A stretch of 5,067 nt of DNA from Deltaproteobacteria bacterium (lineage in GTDB: Bacteria; Desulfobacterota; DAOWNY01). Location: assembly GCA_030642325.1 (NCBI GenBank), contig DAOWNY010000139.1:1-5067 (forward strand), in the 5' to 3' direction. The position numbers and the translations under genes were made by a program. Below are positions 1 through 5,062 of the stretch, piece after piece (the first letter of the stretch is position 1; each line of letters starts with the position of its first letter). The notes below the pieces were generated by a model, which did no database searches, was not told where the DNA came from, and worked only from the letters and a program-made list of their open reading frames with translations.

Positions 1-305
1 GGTGTCCATCGAAAATCCCCCATGGTTTCGAAAACCGGATTTTTCCTCAGAATAAGGGCCTGTACCGGACAAATCTTATAGCACGGTTCCGGACAATCAA
101 GCCCTGCACACAGGTGGGGATTATCAACAAACACCTGACCCCTTCGCATGACATGGACGCCATATGGACATATTTCCATACATTTTCCGCAGGAGATGCA
201 GTCTCCGGTACGGTGCAGTCTATATTTTCCAATGGGATTTTTGAATCGCGACGGGGTCTTGACCACCTCGGGAAACTTAAAATTATTATCACTACTCAAG
301 TTCAT
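1..305 (-). CDS. Ferredoxin / glutamate-synthase-like FMN protein, N-terminal part (second tandem copy, cut by the window edge)
   Basis: The first 101 residues are present; the rest lies beyond the left edge. The ATG at 305 is preceded by AGGAGGGGT (306-314), a strong if closely spaced ribosome binding site. The start overlaps the end of the preceding gene by 14 bases, suggesting translational coupling. Two [4Fe-4S] motifs are visible: C36-x2-C39-x2-C42-x3-C46-P, and C66-x4-C71-x3-C75-x3-C79-P, as in bacterial 2[4Fe-4S] ferredoxins. They are followed by KNPVFETMGDFRWT (residues 88-101), which matches the NPEYREMGDIHWAP linker at residues 85-98 of the upstream neighbour. In that neighbour the linker leads into a glutamate-synthase-type FMN barrel, so I infer the same fusion here. 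If the gene ended soon after the edge it would instead be a stand-alone ferredoxin. Likely cytoplasmic electron transfer linked to the MetVF genes. The ferredoxin part is clear; the missing FMN domain is inference. Confidence 0.8.
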   Translation of the reverse strand, partial: MNLSSDNNFKFPEVVKTPSRFKNPIGKYRLHRTGDCISCGKCMEICPYGVHVMRRGQVFVDNPHLCAGLDCPEPCYKICPVQALILRKNPVFETMGDFRWT

Positions 306-1689
306 ACCCCTCCTCGACCTTCCCCAGGGATGTAAAGGTACTTCTTTCCAGGTCTTCAAAAAACATGCTTCGTCCCGTCTCTCCCCTTAAGCGACGGGCG
401 TCCCTGATACCCATTGCCCCCATTACTTCCAAAAGCTGGTTATGCCAGGCACCAAACAAATTTACCACCCGGGCTGCCACCCAGGAGGAAGGAGCCCTCT
501 CTATTTCCACGGGACAGGACAATCCTTCCGTGCAACGGCGACACATCCGGCACTCCAGGGCAATCTGGCAGGGAAAATCAACCATGACCGCATCAGCTCC
601 GCAAATCATTGCCTTGGCAACATGCTCGGCCATGGCAATTCCGCCGCTTACCAGCAGGGTGACTTCGTCCCTTAAGTTCGCCTCAACGAGCTTTAAGTGA
701 ACCGAAAGAATACCGCTTTTCAAATATCTATTATCGTCATCAAAAAATCGGCCATTCCGGCTTCCTTCCAGATGAACTATAAAAATACCGTTCTCTATCA
801 GCGAAACAGCCTTTTCTTCCATGCCGGCTTCCATGGGAATTCGTACAGAAATCAGCCCGGAGGGACAGGCTTCCTTTATATCTTTAACCACCTCTTGCCA
901 ATTTTCCGACCAGGCAACCTCAATTAACCGGGCATCCCGGGGGATGTTATCCGAATCGAATTCTTCCGGCAAAACCAGGGGAATCAGCCATTGCCCGACA
1001 TTATCAAAAGAAGGACTAATCATTTTCTGTGGAAGTGCCAGCATAGTGCCAAGATGTTTTGCCGCCATTAGCCACCCTCTGATTGTTTCTTCACCGGTTG
1101 CCCCAAAGGAAGGAACCCGCATCAGGATGGGAAGGGGGATATCAATGACAAGAGAGATATCTCCGGCAAGTTCACCGGCATCGTTAAATGACAGGTGCGA
1201 AGGTGTTTTCCCCAGGTCAACGGCCGCGCTGATATATTCACGGCCGTGTATACCGTCCCGGGTAGGACGAACGATCTCCGACATATCGGTCCACATGGAG
1301 TCGAATCCCGGTCCGCTGAAAGGACCCGGATAACCTGCACCGGACACCGGAATCTTGCCGGTTTCAGCCTGATACCACAAGCTGGCGATTATGTCGGGAG
1401 CCCAGTGAATATCTCCCATTTCCCTGTATTCGGGATTAAGGGATTTGTGAATTAATTCTCTGGGACAATTCTGCACGCACCGCAAACAGTTCATGCACAG
1501 GTTGTCGATGGAATCCATCATCTGACGGCAATCGAGGCCGCGTTTTTTGTAAACATCATAAACACATTGTGTTTTTACACAGACGGCGCATTTCAGACAG
1601 CCTTCCTCCCAGGCGATAACCCCGGATCTGGCAAGGGGCTTGTTACGATGGGGGACGGGCTTTGTATGTATCATGTATTTGGCCGGCAT
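292..1689 (-). CDS. Ferredoxin-fused glutamate-synthase-family FMN oxidoreductase (465 aa)
   Basis: Residues 28-80 form a 2[4Fe-4S] domain: C31-x2-C34-x2-C37-x4-C42 and C65-x2-C68-x2-C71-x3-C75-P. From about residue 93 the protein resembles the FMN/synthase (GltB central) domain. It has MSEIVRPTRDGIHGREYIS at 136-154 and the phosphate-binding VSGGIAMAEHVAKAMICGAD at 347-366. A third cysteine cluster follows, C380-x2-C383-x2-C386-x5-C392-P, probably another iron-sulfur site. There is no glutamine amidotransferase domain. The GltB motifs I would expect around the 2-oxoglutarate pocket (LPGxKV and GGTGASP types) are not seen: VHLEGSRNG stands where the HDGGTG loop should be. Many databases call such proteins glutamate synthase, but genuine glutamate formation is doubtful. 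An FMN-based electron-transfer role with the neighbouring MetVF is plausible inference. The ATG at 1689 follows GGGGGAG (1693-1699), which touches the metF stop; the gap to metF is 9 bases. Family is secure, substrate unknown. Confidence 0.88.
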   Translation of the reverse strand: MPAKYMIHTKPVPHRNKPLARSGVIAWEEGCLKCAVCVKTQCVYDVYKKRGLDCRQMMDSIDNLCMNCLRCVQNCPRELIHKSLNPEYREMGDIHWAPDIIASLWYQAETGKIPVSGAGYPGPFSGPGFDSMWTDMSEIVRPTRDGIHGREYISAAVDLGKTPSHLSFNDAGELAGDISLVIDIPLPILMRVPSFGATGEETIRGWLMAAKHLGTMLALPQKMISPSFDNVGQWLIPLVLPEEFDSDNIPRDARLIEVAWSENWQEVVKDIKEACPSGLISVRIPMEAGMEEKAVSLIENGIFIVHLEGSRNGRFFDDDNRYLKSGILSVHLKLVEANLRDEVTLLVSGGIAMAEHVAKAMICGADAVMVDFPCQIALECRMCRRCTEGLSCPVEIERAPSSWVAARVVNLFGAWHNQLLEVMGAMGIRDARRLRGETGRSMFFEDLERSTFTSLGKVEEGYELE

Positions 1690-1698
1690 AATCTCCCC

Positions 1699-2631
1699 CT
1701 ATTTCCCATTAAAGACGGGCCTGGGCAGAAGCCCGGCCCTCTCGGCAATTTCACCCACTGCTTCTTCCCACTCGATGGCCATGATGTGGACTCCCTTCAC
1801 TCCCGGTATCTCTTTTAACCTTTGAATTGTTTCCACGCAGATCCGGATACCTTCCTCGCGCTGTTTATCCTTGGGGACTCCTTCCATTCTTTTGATTATT
1901 TCATCGGGAACATCCATCCCGGGTACTTTATTTTTCATATATTTTGCCATCCCGGCAGATTTTATGGGGGTAACTCCCCCCAAAATAAAGGTCTTTTCCG
2001 TCAAACCACGCTCCCTGGCCATAGCCATCCAGGATTCAAACCTCTCCAGATTATAAATACACTGGGTCTGAATAAAATCTGCTCCCGCCTTTATCTTTTT
2101 GGCAAGCCTGATTACTCTGAAATCCATGGGATCGGCAAAGGGGTTGGCGGCTGCGCCGATAAATACCTCCGGAGGCTTATTCAGAACATCCCCCCCCAGA
2201 ATGGTACCCTCATCCCGCATGGTCTTAACCGTCTGAACGAACTGTATGGAGTCAAGATCAAAAACCCCCAGAGCCTCAGGCTGGTTTCCGAAAATCTGGT
2301 GATCCCCCGAGAGACATAAAACATTTCTGATTCCCAAAGCGGATGCTCCCAGGATATCAGACTGCAGGGCAATCCGGTTTCGATCCCTCACCACCATTTG
2401 GAGGACCGGATCAAGCCCTGCTGTTTTCAGCAGACCGCATGCCACCATACTGGACATGCGAACAATGGCGGTCTGATTGTCAGTCACATTGAGGGCATCG
2501 ACATTTCCCCGCAAGAGTTCGGCCTTTTCTAAAATAATTTCCGGGTCCGCACCCTTAGGAGGGCCGCATTCGCCCGTTACCGCAAACTCGCCTCTTTCAA
2601 GTACATCTTTTAACCGGCTTATGTTTTTCAC
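1699..2631 (-). CDS. metF: Methylenetetrahydrofolate reductase, FAD-dependent (MetF)
   Basis: Cytoplasmic flavoenzyme that interconverts 5,10-methylene- and 5-methyl-tetrahydrofolate, the last folate step of the Wood-Ljungdahl methyl branch. The 310-residue length fits single-domain MetF proteins. Visible family features are VTGECGPPKG (18-27), whose E21 matches the acid-catalyst glutamate of E. coli MetF; ALNVTDNQTA (46-55); the flavin-site strand NVLCLSGDH (103-111); FIGAAANPFADP (157-168); GADFIQTQCIYN (183-194); and ILGGVTPIKS (216-225). The frame stays open upstream to an ATG at 2769, but those 46 residues lie on top of metV. The GTG at 2631 is chosen because AGGGAGGA sits 9 bases before it, the GTGA overlaps the metV stop by 4 bases, and the family similarity starts there. 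In acetogens and sulfate reducers MetF without NADH-binding parts works as a complex with MetV, which fits this order. Confidence 0.95.
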   Translation of the reverse strand: MKNISRLKDVLERGEFAVTGECGPPKGADPEIILEKAELLRGNVDALNVTDNQTAIVRMSSMVACGLLKTAGLDPVLQMVVRDRNRIALQSDILGASALGIRNVLCLSGDHQIFGNQPEALGVFDLDSIQFVQTVKTMRDEGTILGGDVLNKPPEVFIGAAANPFADPMDFRVIRLAKKIKAGADFIQTQCIYNLERFESWMAMARERGLTEKTFILGGVTPIKSAGMAKYMKNKVPGMDVPDEIIKRMEGVPKDKQREEGIRICVETIQRLKEIPGVKGVHIMAIEWEEAVGEIAERAGLLPRPVFNGK

Positions 2632-3296
2632 TTTTGCTGATCCTCCCTGACAATCTTTCGGGGGCCTCCCCCCTGTTTCTTTGACCAGTCTTTCGGGGGA
2701 TAGATATTCTCGATCCGATCCAGGTTTCCAAATTTTGAAAGCCGGTCGATAATTAATTGCCAGGCGCACTCAATGTCGGGATTAACCTCGCACTTACCGT
2801 CTATGGAGCCGCCGCAAGGTCCGTTTAAAATCTGCTTAGAGCATCGCGCCAGGGGACAAATTCCGCCGAAATGATAGAGCATACAGTCGCCGCAACCAAG
2901 GCAGCTCTCCACCCAGATCCCCTGATCTTTGGTTTCGCCCAGAAATTCAGTGTTAAGAGCGGGAATCACCGGTATCTCCGGAAACATGGCAGACACTGCC
3001 TGAACACCGGCCCCGCATCCCAGGGAAAGAACCGCATCATACCGGCCAATGGTTTCATCCAGTTGAATGACAAATTCCTTTACGCATTGGCGGTCGATGG
3101 TTTGCTCTTCAATTATTACATCTTCTCCCTTTATTTTGGCTGCCATACGAAGGAGGGAAGCAAGCATGGCGGTCTCTTTCTCTCCTCCGGATGCACATTC
3201 AGCCACACAGGAGCCACAGCCCAAAGCAAGGATTCGCTTGTAAGGGGCGATCATCTCCCTGATTTCATCAATGGGCTTTTGTTCTCCGGTAATCAT
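2628..3296 (-). CDS. metV: MetV, cysteine-rich subunit of methylenetetrahydrofolate reductase
   Basis: A 222-residue protein of the 'methylenetetrahydrofolate reductase C-terminal' (MetV) family, the iron-sulfur or zinc partner that connects MetF to its electron donor. It is unusually rich in cysteine: C27-x2-C30-x3-C34 (GCGSCVAEC), C71, C94 (LGCGAGVQA), then C132-x2-C135-x2-C138, C147, C152, C161, C169 and C177. The block CLGCGDC ... GGICPLARC ... LNGPCGGS ... GKCEV (132-171) is the family signature. No membrane segment or signal peptide is seen. The ATG at 3296 has AGGAG at 3306-3310, 9 bases upstream. The last four bases overlap the GTG start of metF, so the two subunits should be made in step. 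The hydrophilic tail from about 195 (PPKDWSKKQGGG) contains the metF ribosome binding site in its coding sequence. Known homologues act with MetF and, in some organisms, with HdrABC-MvhD; which partner applies here is unknown. Confidence 0.93.
   Translation of the reverse strand: MITGEQKPIDEIREMIAPYKRILALGCGSCVAECASGGEKETAMLASLLRMAAKIKGEDVIIEEQTIDRQCVKEFVIQLDETIGRYDAVLSLGCGAGVQAVSAMFPEIPVIPALNTEFLGETKDQGIWVESCLGCGDCMLYHFGGICPLARCSKQILNGPCGGSIDGKCEVNPDIECAWQLIIDRLSKFGNLDRIENIYPPKDWSKKQGGGPRKIVREDQQK
2641..2648 (-). promoter_or_regulatory. Ribosome binding site fixing the metF start
   Basis: AGGGAGGA lies 9 bases before the GTG at 2631, inside the end of metV. It decides between this GTG and the far upstream ATG at 2769, which would place 46 extra residues over metV. 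Confidence 0.85.
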
Positions 3297-3305
3297 ATGT
3301 TGTTT

Positions 3306-3310
3306 CTCCT
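3306..3310 (-). promoter_or_regulatory. Ribosome binding site of metV
   Basis: AGGAG, embedded in AAAAGGAGAAA, stands 9 bases before the metV ATG. It is the strongest initiation site in the operon apart from that of metF and is the only clear signal in the 53-base gap between the MvhD-like gene and metV. Confidence 0.8.
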
Positions 3311-3349
3311 TTTATGATATTCTCTTTAGACCTCAGACTATCATGCCGG

Positions 3350-3769
3350 CTATGACCGTTTCAGCACCGGCGAGGGAGGCAGTTGGGATGCGAGCTCCAT
3401 CAGCTCCTCGGCCAGACCGGTCAGCGATCGTGGATTTTCTTTTGATCCTGTAATAATTTTTACCCGTTCCGGTTCCAGTCCGATGTCGCCAATAATTGCG
3501 CTGGTCCTTTCCACCCGTTTTTTCGCCCTCCGGTTTCCTTCAAAATAACGACAGCTCCCCTCAGGACAGGCAATCACATAGGATGCATCGGCAAATTCTT
3601 CCAGCGCCCTCAGCAGATGAACACTATCCAATCTTCCACTACAGGGAATAGAGAAAAGGCGAATATGCTTCCCGTATTTCTTCTCCAAATCCCGCCTTTC
3701 CTGCACGCTACTTCCGGGGACGTTTTGGCAATAAAAAATTGCCAGGGTGTGTTTGTATTTATCGTTCAT
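3350..3769 (-). CDS. MvhD/FlpD-like hydrogenase iron-sulfur subunit (divergent)
   Basis: A 139-residue protein of the MvhD/FlpD family, small [2Fe-2S] proteins that pass electrons between a hydrogenase or dehydrogenase and heterodisulfide-reductase-type flavoproteins. The family core is clear: IPCSGRLD (41-48, C43), then the ACPEGSCRYFEGNRR region (67-81, C68 and C73), followed by a basic helix. At the N-terminus the family normally has a C-x-x-C pair; here only C14 is present (FYCQNV), so three or four ligands remain: C14, C43, C68, C73. The start ATG at 3769 has a modest AAGGAA about 11 bases upstream and a promoter just beyond, making this the first gene of the operon. The 53-base gap to metV carries only the metV ribosome binding site. 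Its place before metVF suggests it links MetVF to an electron carrier. Family assignment is firm, the partner is inferred. Confidence 0.88.
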   Translation of the reverse strand: MNDKYKHTLAIFYCQNVPGSSVQERRDLEKKYGKHIRLFSIPCSGRLDSVHLLRALEEFADASYVIACPEGSCRYFEGNRRAKKRVERTSAIIGDIGLEPERVKIITGSKENPRSLTGLAEELMELASQLPPSPVLKRS

Positions 3770-3794
3770 TTACGAATAAATTCCTTATTTATTA

Positions 3795-3823
3795 ATAATA
3801 ACAGTATGTACGGTTGATGTCTA
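3795..3823 (-). promoter_or_regulatory. Sigma-70-type promoter of the MvhD-like/metV/metF operon
   Basis: Read leftward: TAGACA (3818-3823, five of six matches to TTGACA), a 17-base spacer, then TATTAT (3795-3800, five of six matches to TATAAT). The predicted start of transcription falls near 3788, about 20 bases before the ATG at 3769 and just ahead of the AAGGAA ribosome binding site. Spacing, strength and position all agree, so this is the best candidate promoter in the window. Confidence 0.65.
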
Positions 3824-3829
3824 AAGACA
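3818..3829. promoter_or_regulatory. Palindrome over the -35 box, possible operator
   Basis: TGTCT-aa-AGACA is a perfect 5-base inverted repeat with a 2-base centre. Its left half contains the -35 hexamer of the operon promoter. A dimeric repressor bound here would block RNA polymerase. The site is short and no regulator is encoded in view, so the operator role is inference. Confidence 0.35.
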
Positions 3830-4282
3830 ATCGGCAATGGAACCGATAAGTTGTATCTATAAATTGTAATCGTTCACGGTTTTTTCAATGGAAAAATAAA
3901 TTTTATAACCATGTGCAGTTATCCCTCTTTATTGAGCTGATCCTTTTCGACCTTGTGCGGTTAGGTATTAGCTATCAGGCGTTAGCTTTTGCATGAAACC
4001 ATTCAACATCCGCTTGATCTCGTTACATTTGCCGATCTAATTCCAGCTTAAGTTGAGCTATCAGCTATCAGCGTTTAGCTTTGAAAAACCGAGGTATTAC
4101 GGAAGCTTGAAATAAACACCCAATGGGTGAAAATTTGTAATAGCAAAACATCCTGTGATCATTTTGGCTAATAGCTAACTGCTAATACATACCTAATACC
4201 TAATAACTGCTTGATACTTTTTCCTTCTGTTTCAATGAACTGCCGGCTGCCGGCCGTGAACAAATTATAAGTCAAATCTTGC
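3830..4282. other. Non-coding stretch between the operon promoter and the terminator
   Basis: I find no reading frame with family likeness or a ribosome binding site here on either strand. The stretch is AT-rich, contains the repeat cluster described separately, a small hairpin CACCC-aat-GGGTG (4117-4129), and a GC-rich tandem TGCCGGC (4241-4254) that stands out against its AT-rich surroundings. No tRNA or known RNA fold was recognised. Confidence 0.6.
3960..4210. repeat. Cluster of related short repeats in both orientations
   Basis: Three copies of a loose motif are visible. Copy 1 (3960-3995) reads ttaggtattagctatcaggc followed by gttagctttt. Copy 2 (4055-4086), same orientation, reads gagctatcagctatcagcg followed by tttagcttt and contains the 7-base tandem agctatc. 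Copy 3 (4166-4210) is inverted and reads ctaatagctaactgctaat, then acctaatacctaataac. Copies 1 and 3 share TTAGGTAT and CAG-(GC)-GTTAGCT when one is reverse-complemented. They could form a long imperfect stem about 200 bases apart, or be remnants of a short mobile repeat. A shorter relative, gttaacagctaacagttaa, lies at 4776-4794. Confidence 0.5.
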
Positions 4283-4318
4283 AAAAAAAAGGTGTCCATA
4301 AATGCAATGGACACCTTT
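4283..4318 (-). terminator. Rho-independent terminator of the Fis-like reading frame
   Basis: GGTGTCCAT (4291-4299) and ATGGACACC (4307-4315) form a perfect 9-base stem with a 7-base loop, extendable to 12 pairs with flanking A/T. Read leftward the stem is followed by eight T (4290-4283), the classical layout. On the plus strand only TTT follows, so it acts mainly leftward. It lies about 80 bases after the stop of the Fis-like frame and shields the operon promoter from read-through. Confidence 0.8.
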
Positions 4319-4334
4319 GTCATGCGTTTTCGTC

Positions 4335-4354
4335 AGAGTACGCCTTTGTACTCT
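4335..4354. repeat. Perfect inverted repeat next to the terminator
   Basis: AGAGTAC-gccttt-GTACTCT is a perfect 7-base stem with a 6-base loop. It sits between the stop of the Fis-like frame and the terminator. No T run follows on either strand, so it is not itself a terminator. It may protect the 3' end of the transcript or be a protein binding site. Confidence 0.5.
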
Positions 4355-4396
4355 ACTTATTTTGCTTGGGATCAATCTGAAAATCCGACTACACCG

Positions 4397-4597
4397 CTAG
4401 ACTTCAGAATGAAGTGATCTTAACATATCTTCGGCTTCTGTGGGGTTTGCAACAGTCTTCCCCAAAAACTTTTCCAGTAAAGGTTTTTCTATGGCCGCCC
4501 GGAGAAATGTATAAAGATCTTTATCATTCTTTCTCAAAAAGAAATCTTCTACTATTTCGACGGTCTGTTCTTGAATATTATTATTATTTGTCGCCAA
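4397..4597 (-). CDS. Small Fis-like protein lacking the recognition helix, possibly a gene remnant
   Basis: A 66-residue frame. Residues 27-59, from DLY through EKPLL to NPTEAEDML, line up with the E. coli Fis stretch from DLY through EQPLL to NQTRAALMM, with about 14 of 33 positions identical (from my memory of Fis). Fis is a nucleoid-binding dimer whose C-terminus is a helix-turn-helix ending in a recognition helix of the type GINRxTLRKKL. Here that part is replaced by RSLHSEV and a stop, so specific DNA binding is unlikely. None of the three reading frames downstream restores it. The only possible start is TTG at 4597 without a convincing ribosome binding site, because an in-frame TAA lies 24 bases further up. 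A good terminator follows. Either a decayed gene or a short dimerisation-only protein; the first seems likelier. Confidence 0.4.
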   Translation of the reverse strand: MATNNNNIQEQTVEIVEDFFLRKNDKDLYTFLRAAIEKPLLEKFLGKTVANPTEAEDMLRSLHSEV

Positions 4598-4722
4598 ATT
4601 ATACCCAAGCCCCCATCTTTATCCCAAAAAATTTCCACGTATTTCCCAGGCAATACCTTAAAAACTTTTTTATTAATTCCAAAAACAAATTCGTTGCTCT
4701 TACACAGAAAATGAGAACCGGT
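4552..4722 (-). pseudogene. Upstream fragment in a second frame, probably the lost N-terminal part of the Fis-like gene
   Basis: A 56-codon open stretch without a usable start near its beginning. Its first 45 residues look like real protein, for example residues 10-19 NEFVFGINKK and 26-41 GKYVEIFWDKDGGLGI, alternating hydrophobic and charged as in beta strands. At the CGACAAATAATAATAAT tract the frame degenerates into IIIIFKNR and stops at 4552. One extra A in that tract would join it to the Fis-like frame as ...IIWRQ-NNNNIQEQTVEIV. I therefore infer a one-base deletion in a slippage-prone A/AAT run. No family was recognised for this segment. Confidence 0.35.
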
Positions 4723-4735
4723 TTAGATAAAACAA

Positions 4736-4764
4736 AAAATGATTCTAAAATCCAAAATGATTCT
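4736..4764. repeat. Pair of 11-base direct repeats
   Basis: AAAATGATTCT occurs at 4736-4746 and again at 4754-4764, separated by AAAATCC. The 18-base period is close to two helix turns, so two copies of a regulator could bind on one face. Position upstream of the Fis-like locus would suit an operator, but the AT-rich composition makes chance possible. Confidence 0.4.
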
Positions 4765-4893
4765 GTCTATAATCGTTAACAGCTAACAGTTAATTGAAAT
4801 ACATATCAAAAAGGCTTAAGGTGCTGCATAATCCATTGAAACAACCGCAAATAATTACGTTATTTTTTCCCAAGTGCAACGCGAAGATCAATA

Positions 4894-4925
4894 TTATTAA
4901 ATAATATTTAATAAGTATTTAATAC
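4894..4925. repeat. Two adjacent AT-rich palindromes
   Basis: TTATTAAATA-a-TATTTAATAA (4894-4914) is a perfect 21-base palindrome made only of A and T. It is followed directly by a second perfect palindrome, GTATT-t-AATAC (4915-4925), with the shared core TATTTAATA. The pair resembles a double operator for an AT-preferring regulator or a DNA-unwinding element. There is no replication gene in view. Confidence 0.5.
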
Positions 4926-4957
4926 AATTTAATCTAAAAGTCAAGAATAATTTAAAA

Positions 4958-4996
4958 AATACTAATTTACCATTAAGTAATACTAATTTTACCATT
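4958..4996. repeat. Tandem repeat of a 17-18 base unit
   Basis: AATACTAATTTACCATT (4958-4974) is repeated as AATACTAATTTTACCATT (4979-4996), differing by one extra T, with a 21-base period equal to two helix turns. It lies between the AT palindromes and the possible rightward promoter. Confidence 0.55.
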
Positions 4997-5033
4997 CTAA
5001 TTCCAGGGCAACATATTGAAAATTAAATTAATT

Positions 5034-5062
5034 TTGACTTTTCTTCTATTTTCACTTAAACT
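5034..5062 (+). promoter_or_regulatory. Possible rightward promoter at the edge
   Basis: TTGACT (5034-5039, five of six to consensus), a 17-base spacer and TAAACT (5057-5062, four of six). The gene it would serve lies outside the window. In DNA this AT-rich such matches are common, so confidence is low. Confidence 0.3.

Noticed and set aside
47..292. Leftward 81-residue frame at the left edge
   Set aside because: It overlaps the ferredoxin-like gene in another frame. That gene has eight correctly spaced cysteines and a ribosome binding site; this one has no recognisable motif.
821..1333. Rightward 170-residue frame
   Set aside because: It is the antisense of the FMN-domain gene, is Ser/Arg/Pro-rich without motifs, and is fully contained in a well-supported gene.
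2629..2769. Longer metF starting at the ATG at 2769
   Set aside because: Those 46 extra residues read through metV in another frame and have no metF likeness. The GTG at 2631 has a strong ribosome binding site and a 4-base overlap with the metV stop.
3319..3331. Second copy of the operator-like sequence in the gap before metV (GTCTAAAGAGAAT on the minus strand, 12 of 13 identical to 3819-3831)
   Set aside because: The mismatch breaks the palindrome, and by rough count several 12-of-13 matches are expected by chance in a window this size.
4117..4129. Hairpin CACCC-aat-GGGTG as a terminator
   Set aside because: The stem is only 5 pairs, no uninterrupted T run follows on either strand, and there is no gene that it would end.
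3960..4210. CRISPR array
   Set aside because: The repeats differ in sequence, spacing and orientation, there are no unique spacers of constant length, and no cas gene is present.
4291..4299. GGTGTCCAT also occurs at 1-9
   Set aside because: Position 1-9 is coding sequence of the ferredoxin-like gene with no stem partner nearby. A 9-base match in 5 kb is chance.
4414..4779. Rightward 121-residue reading frame
   Set aside because: It starts with GTG without a ribosome binding site, is rich in Phe, Tyr and Lys from reading AT-rich DNA backwards, and lies opposite the Fis-like frame, which has real family likeness.
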